Shown here: positions 1-6,088 of the stretch, one piece after another | Layout of the letters: each line of letters opens with the position of its first letter | Position numbering within the stretch: position 1 is the stretch's first letter | Assembly (NCBI GenBank): GCA_002305965.1 | Contig: DBRM01000021.1 | Span: 527 to 7,467 of the forward strand | DNA length: 6,941 nt | Direction: 5' to 3' | Source of the DNA: Syntrophomonas sp. UBA1368 | Lineage (GTDB): Bacteria; Bacillota; Syntrophomonadia; Syntrophomonadales; Syntrophomonadaceae | Program-made: the position numbers and the translations under genes | The notes under the pieces: generated by a model | What the model was told of the DNA's origin: nothing | Databases searched by the model: none | The model's input: the letters and a program-made list of their open reading frames with translations, nothing else

Positions 1-293
1 TGTTCAGCAATATACTTGATATCTTCCAGATCACGGGGATTGGTAAAGATCCCCAGGCTATGCCCTTCCTTCAGCAACTCCACATAGGTGGGCCTGATCT
101 CCCGGTCAAACAAACTGCAGATCAGCTCAAAGATGGTACCGTGTTTCGGGGCATAAAAATCAGCCGCTGATAAAACACTGTATCCTTCGATACAGGCTTC
201 TTCCGAATGCAGCATGGAGGATAAGACCCGGCGTTCGCTTTCCAAATCAAATAATAATTCTTTTTCTACCTGCTCTCTTAATACCGTGTTCAA
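1..293 (-). CDS. dnaB: DnaB-like replicative DNA helicase, N-terminal part (truncated by window edge)
   Basis: Only the first 97 codons are inside the window. They match the N-terminal helical domain of DnaB-type hexameric helicases, which unwind DNA at the replication fork and contact primase. A segment equivalent to the family's 'EAE..VLG.ML' pattern appears as SERRVLSSML (residues 19-28), followed by the DFY..KH..IFE block (45-56) and a helix ending near YIAE (94-97). The ATPase domain with the Walker motifs lies outside, so activity cannot be judged. The chosen start is TTG at 293-291: an in-frame TAG lies just upstream, and a GGTGG Shine-Dalgarno-like stretch sits 7 bases before it. It begins 34 bp after the DnaD-domain gene on the same strand, so the two are probably cotranscribed. 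The N-domain is divergent from textbook DnaB, so it could be a second, non-housekeeping helicase. Confidence 0.72.
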   Translation of the reverse strand, partial: MNTVLREQVEKELLFDLESERRVLSSMLHSEEACIEGYSVLSAADFYAPKHGTIFELICSLFDREIRPTYVELLKEGHSLGIFTNPRDLEDIKYIAE

Positions 294-327
294 CCGAACG
301 CCACCATCCTAACTGTTCAAACTGCTG

Positions 328-1470
328 TTATTTGCTTTTTATTTCCTCAGCTACCGGTGATATAAAAATCTCATATTCACTTAAATTTGGTGTTACCTGT
401 TTTTTAGGTACAGTAAAATCGTTTTTCCTGGCTTTATTTTTAAATTCGGCGATTTCCTTTTGGGCTTCTTCAACTTTGTTTATATTTTTGGCCTTCCAGT
501 TAGCCAGGACGCTGTCTATGTATTCCAGACCGCCATTTTTGGTGCGCTGGCACATTACCTCTCCCGCTTTCATGATCAGGGCATGGGTGAAGGCCCAGTC
601 ATATCTCCACTTGTAATAGATTTTCCGGCGGGCTTCGGCTGACATATCGATGCCTGTATAATTGCCAAATTCCATGACCTCAGGATCGAACTGAGCCAAA
701 TTATTGCGGCTTAAATCAGTATCAACATATTTCTTAAAGTACAGATTCAGGCCTTCCACGGTATTGATAGAGTATTCTCTTAAATCTGTGGCGATCCTGG
801 TGATACTTTTGGGATTATAAATATTTCTTTCAAAACAGAGTTCCAGCATACAGAGCAGAAACTCCGGGGTATAGTTCATTTCATCCAGCCATTTTTTGAG
901 TTCATTAGACATTTTAAGGCTTAACAGGTTACCGGTTTTTTTGGCGATAAAATCTGCTACCTTCTTATAATTTTTGTTATTGCCATGACTGAAATCAACA
1001 TACATGGTTTTGCGCCGTTCTTCTTCCAGCTGCAATTCCAGTTGTTCGATACGGCTGCTTAGTAATTCGCTGCTCTTTTCATTTTTCACCAATGGTTTAT
1101 GCTCGATTAACTGATCATGATCCCTGGTCACCAGGCGGCATAATTTTTCCATTATGGGTTCCAGAAAGATTTCCCGGTCATTAAAGTTCTTGTTCTTTTC
1201 TTCAACCTTAATGATTCCTAATTTCTCCAGCCGGCTTATCTGGCGGGATAATTTGCTTTTGGTCAGAGCCGGACAGACCTGAAGAACTTGTCCAATATTG
1301 ATCCCTGTTTGATTGAGAGGCTTGCTCCTTTGGAAAGCGTAATAAATAGCAGATAATATACCAATGTCTTCCATATTCAAATCCAGTTCGTTGGCATACC
1401 AGAATATGACTCCCGGTACATTGGCATTTCCCCAGCGGAAGATTTCGAGTGCAGCGGAATACTTATTCAT
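328..1470 (-). CDS. DnaD-domain replication initiation protein (winged helix plus two DnaD-type repeats)
   Basis: A 380-residue protein related to the Bacillota primosomal proteins DnaD/DnaB, which help load the replicative helicase at origins and restart sites. Residues about 30-105 look like a winged-helix domain, with a recognition-helix region TKSKLSRQISRLEKLGII (70-87). Residues about 135-155 form a charged coiled coil. A first, degenerate DnaD-like repeat spans about 167-248 (LKKWLDEMNY...). A second, clearer one spans about 266-345 and carries the family's aromatic signature YIDSVLANW (317-325). The order winged helix, repeat, repeat resembles Bacillus DnaB more than DnaD, but I infer this from pattern only. 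The tail from about 346 is basic and probably disordered. The ATG is preceded by a GGGGG Shine-Dalgarno stretch 9 bases away. The promoter and operator are just upstream and a DnaB-like helicase gene is just downstream. Confidence 0.82.
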   Translation of the reverse strand: MNKYSAALEIFRWGNANVPGVIFWYANELDLNMEDIGILSAIYYAFQRSKPLNQTGINIGQVLQVCPALTKSKLSRQISRLEKLGIIKVEEKNKNFNDREIFLEPIMEKLCRLVTRDHDQLIEHKPLVKNEKSSELLSSRIEQLELQLEEERRKTMYVDFSHGNNKNYKKVADFIAKKTGNLLSLKMSNELKKWLDEMNYTPEFLLCMLELCFERNIYNPKSITRIATDLREYSINTVEGLNLYFKKYVDTDLSRNNLAQFDPEVMEFGNYTGIDMSAEARRKIYYKWRYDWAFTHALIMKAGEVMCQRTKNGGLEYIDSVLANWKAKNINKVEEAQKEIAEFKNKARKNDFTVPKKQVTPNLSEYEIFISPVAEEIKSK

Positions 1471-1505
1471 ATAATAAGGCCCCCGTTTTTAGATGAAGTA
1501 AAGAA

Positions 1506-1535
1506 ATTATAGCACTTTGAAAAGGTCTGCTTCAA
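1506..1535 (-). promoter_or_regulatory. Promoter of the DnaD-domain/helicase operon
   Basis: On the minus strand a perfect -10 TATAAT (1511-1506) is preceded by a -35-like TTGAAG (1535-1530) with an 18-base spacer. It lies 36 bp upstream of the ATG at 1470. The -10 is strong and the -35 matches four of six consensus positions. Confidence 0.65.
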
Positions 1536-1536
1536 G

Positions 1537-1560
1537 TCGATAAAAACCGATATTTATCGA
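1537..1560 (-). promoter_or_regulatory. Inverted repeat abutting the -35 of the replication operon (putative operator)
   Basis: The outer arms TCGATAAA and TTTATCGA (8 bp each, perfect) flank an 8-base centre that holds a further CGATA copy, so the element contains three CGATA/TATCG half-sites. It ends one base from the -35 hexamer, a position typical of a regulator-binding site. It does not match the DnaA-box consensus TTATNCACA well. The binding protein is unknown. Confidence 0.4.
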
Positions 1561-1650
1561 GAAAACGGAACCTTCCAAGCAATATCCTGCAAAAAAGAAC
1601 CGTGAGAAATAAACCAAAGATAACCAAAATATTTTAACCTTTTCAATGCG

Positions 1651-1692
1651 AAAAGGAGCTGACGGATAAAGGTGTTCTCCCAGCGCCAGCTC
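1651..1692 (-). terminator. Probable intrinsic terminator of the beta-CASP nuclease transcript
   Basis: It starts 8 bases after the nuclease stop codon. In the minus-strand RNA, GAGCUGGCG pairs with CGUCAGCUC (9 bp including one G-U pair) around a loop of about 19 bases, followed by CCUUUU. The U-run is short and the loop large, so efficiency is uncertain. It separates this unit from the replication operon, whose own promoter lies beyond it. Confidence 0.5.
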
Positions 1693-1700
1693 TAAAAAAT

Positions 1701-3275
1701 CTATAAAGCAGAACTGATTTTATTCATGGAATCAATGATTTTGTCATAATCAGCTTTATCCCAATTTTCCGAAAATATTCGATTGATTTTCAGTCTCAGA
1801 TCCAAATACATTTGTTCTGCAATCATAGCCTTGTTCGTATCGGCTCCGGTATAAACTGTTTTGCTCATTTCCTGGGCAGGTTTCAAGGTATATTCATCCT
1901 GCCAGGCGGGAATAAAGACCGGTACGTTTAACTGTTCCTTGATATTACCAGCCAGTTCGATCTGCGCCTCTTCTTCTCCGTGAACTATGAATATTGCTTT
2001 GGGCGGCACCACGAACCTTTGCATCCATTCCAGCAAACCTTCCCGGTCTGCATGGGCGGAATAGGCATCGATGGTTTTAATGTCAGCCTTGACTGCCACC
2101 TGTTCACCATGGATGGTAACGATTTTTTCACCTTCAAATAAACGGCGCCCCAGTGTACCCTGGGATTGGTAACCGACGATCAGGATCGTAGACTCAGGCC
2201 GCCACAGGTTATGCCGCAGATGATGCTTGATCCGGCCGGCGTCACACATGCCGCTGGCGGAAATAATAATGGTATTCCTCTTGGTCTGGTTTAACATCAT
2301 CGAGTCCTGCTGTGAACGGGAGAATTTCAGGTTTGGAATTCTCAAAAAGTGATTGCCGTTTTCTACCATTTGCCTGGTTTCGTCACCGTAGAAATGTTCA
2401 TTACGTTCAAATATTTCCGTGGCAGCTATGGCCAGAGGACTGTCAATGTAGATATCGATATTGGGATCCAGTTTCCCATCTCTAAATAACAGGTTTAAAT
2501 CATACAGCAGGTCCTGGGTTCTCTCCACCGCAAAAGCAGGAATGATCAGGTTTCCTCCTTTTTGCATGGTGAAATCGATCACCTCTTTCAACTGCTGGGC
2601 CCGGTCCCCGATGTCCTTATGACTGCGGTTGCCATAGGTTGATTCAATGATCAGGTAATCAGTATTCTCAATTACAGTTGGGTCTTTTAAGATAGGCTGC
2701 TTATCATTGCCCAGATCACCGGTGAAGACCAGTTTCAGTTTTTTTCCGTCTTCTACCACCCATAATTCCACAATACAGGATCCCAAAATATGCCCGGCAT
2801 CCCGCAGACGAATTTCAATACCCGGTGCCAGGTCAATAACTTCATCCATGCTGAGAGGCTGAAACTGTTTTAAACAATCCAGCGCATCTTCTGCCGTATA
2901 GATCGGCTCGATTACGTCTTTGCCGGCCCGGAGAAATTTGCGGTTTTTCCGTTCGACTTCCATTTCCTGAATATATCCTGCGTCAGGCAATAGTACAGTA
3001 GCCAGCTCAGCAGTAGGATAACTGCAGTAGATAGGCCCTTTAAAGCCATGTTTGCATAGTTTGGGGACTAAACCGGTATGGTCAATATGGGCATGGGTTA
3101 ATATTAAAAAGTCTATGGAACCAGGCTCGATAACAAAATCCTGGTAATTCCGCTCTTTGATCTCTTTCATACCTTGAAATAAGCCGCAATCAACAGCAAA
3201 GCGCCGACTTTCGGTTTCCAGTACAAAAAAAGAACCGGTCACCGTTTTAGTGGCGCCTAAAAATTTTATTTTCAT
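1701..3275 (-). CDS. Beta-CASP metallo-beta-lactamase RNA nuclease (RNase J/CPSF-73 superfamily, RMMBL type)
   Basis: A 524-residue, two-metal nuclease of the beta-CASP group, expected to process or degrade RNA in the cytoplasm. The metal-binding set is complete: HAHIDH (61-66), H162 in GHILGS, and D187 in FTGDLG. The beta-CASP motifs are also present: motif A as ESTYG (211-215), motif B in SASGMCDAGRIKHHL (339-353), and motif C with SAHAD (406-410) followed by HGE (432-434). The RNA-metabolising MBL (RMMBL) segment covers about 385-445. This layout is that of the YSH1-like bacterial exonucleases rather than RNase J, which has its own C-terminal dimer domain. A helical tail of about 60 residues (465-524) follows the conserved core. 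GGGG 7 bases before the ATG, or AAGGA directly against it, serves as ribosome site. It sits 36 bp downstream of the 158-residue gene and is probably cotranscribed with it. The exact substrate cannot be read from sequence. Confidence 0.93.
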   Translation of the reverse strand: MKIKFLGATKTVTGSFFVLETESRRFAVDCGLFQGMKEIKERNYQDFVIEPGSIDFLILTHAHIDHTGLVPKLCKHGFKGPIYCSYPTAELATVLLPDAGYIQEMEVERKNRKFLRAGKDVIEPIYTAEDALDCLKQFQPLSMDEVIDLAPGIEIRLRDAGHILGSCIVELWVVEDGKKLKLVFTGDLGNDKQPILKDPTVIENTDYLIIESTYGNRSHKDIGDRAQQLKEVIDFTMQKGGNLIIPAFAVERTQDLLYDLNLLFRDGKLDPNIDIYIDSPLAIAATEIFERNEHFYGDETRQMVENGNHFLRIPNLKFSRSQQDSMMLNQTKRNTIIISASGMCDAGRIKHHLRHNLWRPESTILIVGYQSQGTLGRRLFEGEKIVTIHGEQVAVKADIKTIDAYSAHADREGLLEWMQRFVVPPKAIFIVHGEEEAQIELAGNIKEQLNVPVFIPAWQDEYTLKPAQEMSKTVYTGADTNKAMIAEQMYLDLRLKINRIFSENWDKADYDKIIDSMNKISSAL

Positions 3276-3311
3276 TCCTTTACCCCGCTTCTGTATAAAA
3301 TACTATGTTTA

Positions 3312-3788
3312 TTATACAGCAATAATCTTTCTTGAGTCCTTTTTTTGGGATAAAAGCATATATTGTTGATAAAAATCCAGAATTTCCGTACGTATCCTGG
3401 ACTCATTGCCGGAATTGATGGCCCGCTCGATGTTTTCAAAGGCCTGCCGGCCTGTTTCCCTGACGGTCTCATTGCTGTCCAGATCCTCAACCACTTCGCT
3501 GAATTTATAATGGACCTTCTGGAAGCTGCTGTAGTACAATTCTTTCATCTGGCAGACCCGCCTGGAAATTAGTTCAATATCCAATTCCCTGCCTTCAATA
3601 ATATGAAGGAGACTATGAAGCAGATTGCCCATCAGGTTATTATTGAATACGGATGCCATTACTTCCCGGCGATACTGTTTACATAACAGGTAACGCATAT
3701 ACTCCTTGAGTTCCTTTTGACCATGCGAAGATAAACATAGATAAGAATTAAGAAGTTCAATTTCATTCATCGAGAGTTCCAATGCCAT
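3312..3788 (-). CDS. Conserved-looking helical protein of unknown function upstream of the beta-CASP nuclease
   Basis: I do not recognise this 158-residue protein. It looks almost wholly alpha-helical and soluble, with no signal peptide or membrane segment. A leucine-rich first helix (7-20) leads into a KELKEYMRYLL helix (26-36), then a hydrophobic stretch NLMGNLLHSLLHIIEG (51-66). Next comes a region rich in aromatic and basic residues, MKELYYSSFQKVHYKF (81-96), then an acidic turn and a helix ending in ILDFYQQYMLL (136-146). The short tail is basic. Start choice: the first ATG has GGGGGG 8 bases upstream; an internal ATG at codon 7 is a weaker alternative. The overlapping reading frames here lack ribosome sites. 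Its 36-bp distance to the nuclease gene suggests a shared transcript and perhaps a shared task, such as a partner or RNA-binding accessory. That function is inference from position only. Confidence 0.75.
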   Translation of the reverse strand: MALELSMNEIELLNSYLCLSSHGQKELKEYMRYLLCKQYRREVMASVFNNNLMGNLLHSLLHIIEGRELDIELISRRVCQMKELYYSSFQKVHYKFSEVVEDLDSNETVRETGRQAFENIERAINSGNESRIRTEILDFYQQYMLLSQKKDSRKIIAV

Positions 3789-3844
3789 CCCTATAACCCC
3801 CCAATATTTTTCATCATCATGCTTATATCAGTTTCGCAAACAGT

Positions 3845-3856
3845 AGGATTAATCCT
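3845..3856. repeat. Perfect 12-bp palindrome AGGATTAATCCT in the leader of the 158-residue gene
   Basis: AGGATTAATCCT is its own reverse complement and lies 57 bp upstream of the start at 3788. It falls just downstream of the only -10/-35-like pair found there, where a repressor site would be expected. It could equally be a chance palindrome in A+T-rich DNA. Confidence 0.3.
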
Positions 3857-3868
3857 TTAGTTAAATAA

Positions 3869-3896
3869 CGTATAATTCCACAATAATATTTGGCAG
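3869..3896 (-). promoter_or_regulatory. Weak candidate promoter for the 158-residue gene and nuclease
   Basis: CTGCCA (3896-3891) and TATACG (3874-3869) on the minus strand are separated by 16 bases. Both match consensus only partly, but I found no better pair in the 242-bp gap 3789-4030. If there is no promoter here, these genes would depend on read-through from the aminotransferase operon. Confidence 0.25.
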
Positions 3897-3982
3897 TTCG
3901 CTATAATTTCACTCATTTTTCAACCTGGCTTGACGACAAAAAATATAATGAGGGGTATGCTGTTTGACCTTTTCGCTGATAG

Positions 3983-4004
3983 TCCTGCTTTTTTATCTGC
4001 AGGA
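3983..4004 (-). repeat. Short hairpin downstream of the aminotransferase gene, without a U-run
   Basis: TCCTGC and GCAGGA form a 6-bp stem around a 10-base A-rich loop, 27 bases past the aminotransferase stop. No U-run follows in the minus-strand RNA, so it is not a convincing intrinsic terminator. It is the only hairpin of note at the operon's 3' end. Confidence 0.25.
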
Positions 4005-4030
4005 ATGATTCCAGTCTGCCGACAAATATT

Positions 4031-5200
4031 TTATCGATGTCGATTTAAAAAATTGCCCATTCTGATAATCGCTTCTTCCAGATCTTTTACACTGGCGGCA
4101 TAGCAGCAGCGAATAAATCCTTCCCCGCTATTCCCAAATGCATTGCCGGGCACAACTGCTACCAGTTCTTCCTTCAGCAGTTTCTCGCAAAAGTCTTCTG
4201 AATTAAACGGAGTACTTTTGATCGAAGGGAAACAATAAAAAGCCCCCTGGGGTTCAAAACATTCCAGGCCGATTTCCTGAAACCCCTTAAGCAGCAGCCT
4301 GCGGCGATAATTATAGTTATCTACCATTTTCAACATCTCTTCTTCACCGTGACGCAGCGCTTCCAGAGCTGCTTTCTGGGCCATGATCGGTGCACACATA
4401 ATGGTATATTGATGAATTTTAGTCATTGCTGCAATAATATCAGGATGACCACAGGCATACCCGATCCGCCATCCGGTCATGGCATAAGCTTTGGAAAAAC
4501 CGTTTAAAAGCAGCGTCCGGTCTCTCATGCCCGGCAGCGATGCGATGGAACAATGCTTGCCGTTATAAGTCAGTTCACTGTATATCTCATCAGAAATAAC
4601 AAACAGATCATGTTTTTTAACTACCTCAGCGATGGCCTCCAGGTCTGCTTTTTCCATAATCGCTCCGGTTGGATTGCTGGGAAAAGTCAGAATCAATATC
4701 TTGCTTTTCGGAGTTATACAGCTTTCCAGCACATCAGCCCGCATACGGTATTGATCTGCATCATATGTCGGCACCGGTACTGCTTTGCCAAATGCCAGGC
4801 AGGTCCCCGGCGCATAACTGACATAGGACGGATCAGGGATCAATACTTCATCCCCCGGCTCGATCATCGCCCGCAGGGCAATGTCAACTGCTTCGCTGAC
4901 ACCTACCGTTATCAATATTTCCCTGGCCGGATCATATTCTGCTCCCACCTTGCGCTTCTCGTAGGCGGCCACCTCTTCCCGCAGTTCGATGAGCCCGCTG
5001 TTGGAAGTGTACATGGTATAGCCTTTTTCCAGCGAGTACCAGCAGGCTTCCCTGATATGCCAGGGGGTCACAAAGTCAGGTTCCCCTACACCAAGTGAAA
5101 TAACGCCTTCGGTCTGGGAGACCAGATCAAAGAATTTACGAATCCCGGAAGGCGGTATGGTTTTGACTGTTGTAGATAAATATCTGCTCATGTCGCTCAC
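4031..5200 (-). CDS. alaT: Class I PLP aminotransferase, probable alanine transaminase (AlaT/YugH-like)
   Basis: A 389-residue fold-type I aminotransferase of the AspC/PatA group. Visible motifs are the SNPTG loop (175-179), SDEIY (203-207), the PLP-binding lysine K237 in NGFSKAYAMTGWR, and the substrate carboxylate arginine R364 in GFIR. The length is that of a complete enzyme. The family moves amino groups between amino acids and 2-oxo acids. Specificity for alanine (pyruvate plus glutamate) is inferred from context: the operon is led by a T-box with an alanine specifier, and the preceding gene is an Lrp-type regulator, as in the Bacillus subtilis alaR-alaT (yugG-yugH) pair. The start is GTG at 5200-5198, overlapping the regulator's TGA as GTGA, with GGTGGTGAG just upstream as ribosome site. 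An ATG three codons further in is the alternative. Without the leader, an aspartate or aromatic specificity would be just as possible. Confidence 0.85.
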   Translation of the reverse strand: MSDMSRYLSTTVKTIPPSGIRKFFDLVSQTEGVISLGVGEPDFVTPWHIREACWYSLEKGYTMYTSNSGLIELREEVAAYEKRKVGAEYDPAREILITVGVSEAVDIALRAMIEPGDEVLIPDPSYVSYAPGTCLAFGKAVPVPTYDADQYRMRADVLESCITPKSKILILTFPSNPTGAIMEKADLEAIAEVVKKHDLFVISDEIYSELTYNGKHCSIASLPGMRDRTLLLNGFSKAYAMTGWRIGYACGHPDIIAAMTKIHQYTIMCAPIMAQKAALEALRHGEEEMLKMVDNYNYRRRLLLKGFQEIGLECFEPQGAFYCFPSIKSTPFNSEDFCEKLLKEELVAVVPGNAFGNSGEGFIRCCYAASVKDLEEAIIRMGNFLNRHR

Positions 5201-5691
5201 GGACTCACCACCAGCCTTTTATCATCATCATTGTCGTTGAACATGAAATGCTCTTGTTTGTAAGTTTTCAGAATAAACAAGGTTACGGTACTTTGTATCT
5301 GATCCAAAGTCGACAGCTTGTGGGAAACAAACCAGGAGATATCTTTCATGGTCTTGCCGGTGACGATCACCGATAAATCATAGGTACCGCTCATCAGTTT
5401 AACGCTTTTTACTTCCGGGAACCGGCAGATCCGTTCGGCAATACGGTTGAACCCCACTTCCCTTTCAGGCTGCATTTTGACTTCGATCATGGCGGTAACA
5501 CTTTGATCGCCCATTTTATCCCAATTGATAACCGTGTTGTAGCCAAGGATTATTTTTTCATCTTCCATCTTCTTGATCAATGCTGCTACTATCGCTTCAT
5601 CCTCACCTAACATGGTGGCAATGGTTGCGGCGTCTAATCGCGCGTCACGCTCGATCAGGTTTAAGATCTTCATTTGTAAATCCACTTTCAT
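5197..5691 (-). CDS. alaR: Lrp/AsnC-family transcriptional regulator (AlaR/YugG-like)
   Basis: A 164-residue regulator with an N-terminal helix-turn-helix (about 5-50, with MKILNLIERDARLDAATIA at the front) and a C-terminal RAM ligand-binding domain (about 62-145) carrying the typical SGTYDLSVIV segment (101-110). These proteins form dimers or octamers and change DNA binding when they bind an amino acid. The last 15 residues are acidic then basic (NDNDDDKRL). Start choice: the ATG at 5691 fits the family's usual N-terminus, but the GGAGG ends only one base before it. A GTG two codons inside (5685-5683) has ideal spacing and may be the true start. An in-frame ATG at 5736 is rejected because it lies inside the T-box terminator stem. 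The gene ends in a four-base overlap with the aminotransferase, giving translational coupling. The identity with AlaR is inferred from family plus neighbour. Confidence 0.87.
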   Translation of the reverse strand: MKVDLQMKILNLIERDARLDAATIATMLGEDEAIVAALIKKMEDEKIILGYNTVINWDKMGDQSVTAMIEVKMQPEREVGFNRIAERICRFPEVKSVKLMSGTYDLSVIVTGKTMKDISWFVSHKLSTLDQIQSTVTLFILKTYKQEHFMFNDNDDDKRLVVSP

Positions 5692-5722
5692 TCCTCCATT
5701 CTCAATACTAGTTTTAAAATAT

Positions 5723-5756
5723 AAAAAACCCCTCATCCCTTAATAGGGACGAGAGG
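5723..5756 (-). terminator. T-box-controlled intrinsic terminator
   Basis: In the minus-strand RNA CCUCUCGUCCCU pairs with AGGGAUGAGGGG: 12 bp, two of them G-U, around a four-base loop AUUA. Six U residues follow directly. The 5' strand of this stem is shared with the T-box antiterminator, so the two structures exclude each other. It ends 32 bp before the regulator's ATG. Confidence 0.93.
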
Positions 5757-5958
5757 ATCAACTCCCGCGGTACCACCCTGGTTGGCGTATGCCCGGCTCA
5801 AACGGATAACGGTCGTGACCGTTCGGCTTACTTCCCGTGAATTCACCGAAGACTCACAGATGGCTCTCCTTATTATCCGCTTATCGGTTTGCACCCCTCC
5901 CGACTCTCTGCCAAGACGAATACTAAGGTTCTTCTGCTCATTGTCGAATATGATTTGC
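5723..5958 (-). promoter_or_regulatory. T-box riboswitch leader, alanine-specific (GCC specifier)
   Basis: The signature AGGGTGGTACCGCGG lies at 5779-5765 on the minus strand, within an 18-base block down to 5762. Stem I can be folded by eye: CAGA/TCTG below the specifier loop; then 5' loop AGAA opposite 3' loop AGAGCCA; then a 12-position helix at 5920-5909 and 5881-5870 with one mismatch; an AGAGAG bulge; and a GGGGTG distal loop closed by TCGG/CCGA. By the usual layout (three bases, codon, A), the specifier is GCC at 5864-5862, read by tRNA-Ala(GGC). The TGGT bulge predicts an A discriminator base, which tRNA-Ala has. AACGGTC/GACCGTT (5823-5808) forms another stem. The antiterminator AGGG/CCCU plus GCGGGAG/CUCUCGU (5779-5745) competes with the terminator. 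Uncharged tRNA-Ala should therefore switch on the regulator and aminotransferase. The 5' end is estimated from the promoter. Confidence 0.93.
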
Positions 5959-5963
5959 TAATA

Positions 5964-5992
5964 ATCCTATCACGCCGGCCGGCTATAGTCAA
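5964..5992 (-). promoter_or_regulatory. Promoter of the T-box/regulator/aminotransferase operon
   Basis: TTGACT (5992-5987) and TAGGAT (5969-5964) on the minus strand are separated by exactly 17 bases, placing transcription start near 5958, just before stem I of the T-box. A second -10-like TATAAT at 6028-6023, with a poor TGCAAA -35, could be an accessory upstream start. Confidence 0.7.
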
Positions 5993-6088
5993 CATGTAAA
6001 AATCTATCTTATCTAGCAGCAAATTATATACAATTTTTTCTGACCCTTTGCATATTATTACTGCAGGATCGATAGCGGAGGTGCAAGC

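Noticed and set aside
332..642. Plus-strand open frames of 94 and 60 codons over the end of the DnaD-domain gene
   Set aside because: They are antisense to the conserved second DnaD repeat and have no ribosome site.
1625..1642. AAAATATTTT palindrome flanked by AACC repeats, considered as an operator or terminator
   Set aside because: Short A+T palindromes are expected by chance, it has no stable GC stem, and it lies downstream of the better terminator hairpin and well upstream of the DnaD promoter.
3272..3572. Alternative frames over the 158-residue gene on both strands
   Set aside because: They lack ribosome sites. The minus-strand one runs through the intergenic gap into the nuclease start, and the 158-residue frame has the better composition and Shine-Dalgarno.
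4553..5098. 181-codon plus-strand open frame inside the aminotransferase gene
   Set aside because: It is antisense to a gene with complete catalytic motifs, has low-complexity cysteine/histidine/arginine composition typical of shadows, and lacks a ribosome site.
5692..5736. Upstream extension of the Lrp-type regulator beginning at an ATG at 5736
   Set aside because: The extra 15 codons lie in the T-box terminator stem and its U-run, have no ribosome site, and do not resemble family N-termini.
5868..5881. Reading the T-box specifier as AAT (asparagine) or GAT (aspartate) from the CGGATAATAAGG stretch
   Set aside because: That stretch pairs almost fully with CCTTAGTATTCG to form the helix above the specifier loop. 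Asparagine and aspartate tRNAs normally carry a G discriminator, which fits the TGGT bulge less well than tRNA-Ala's A.
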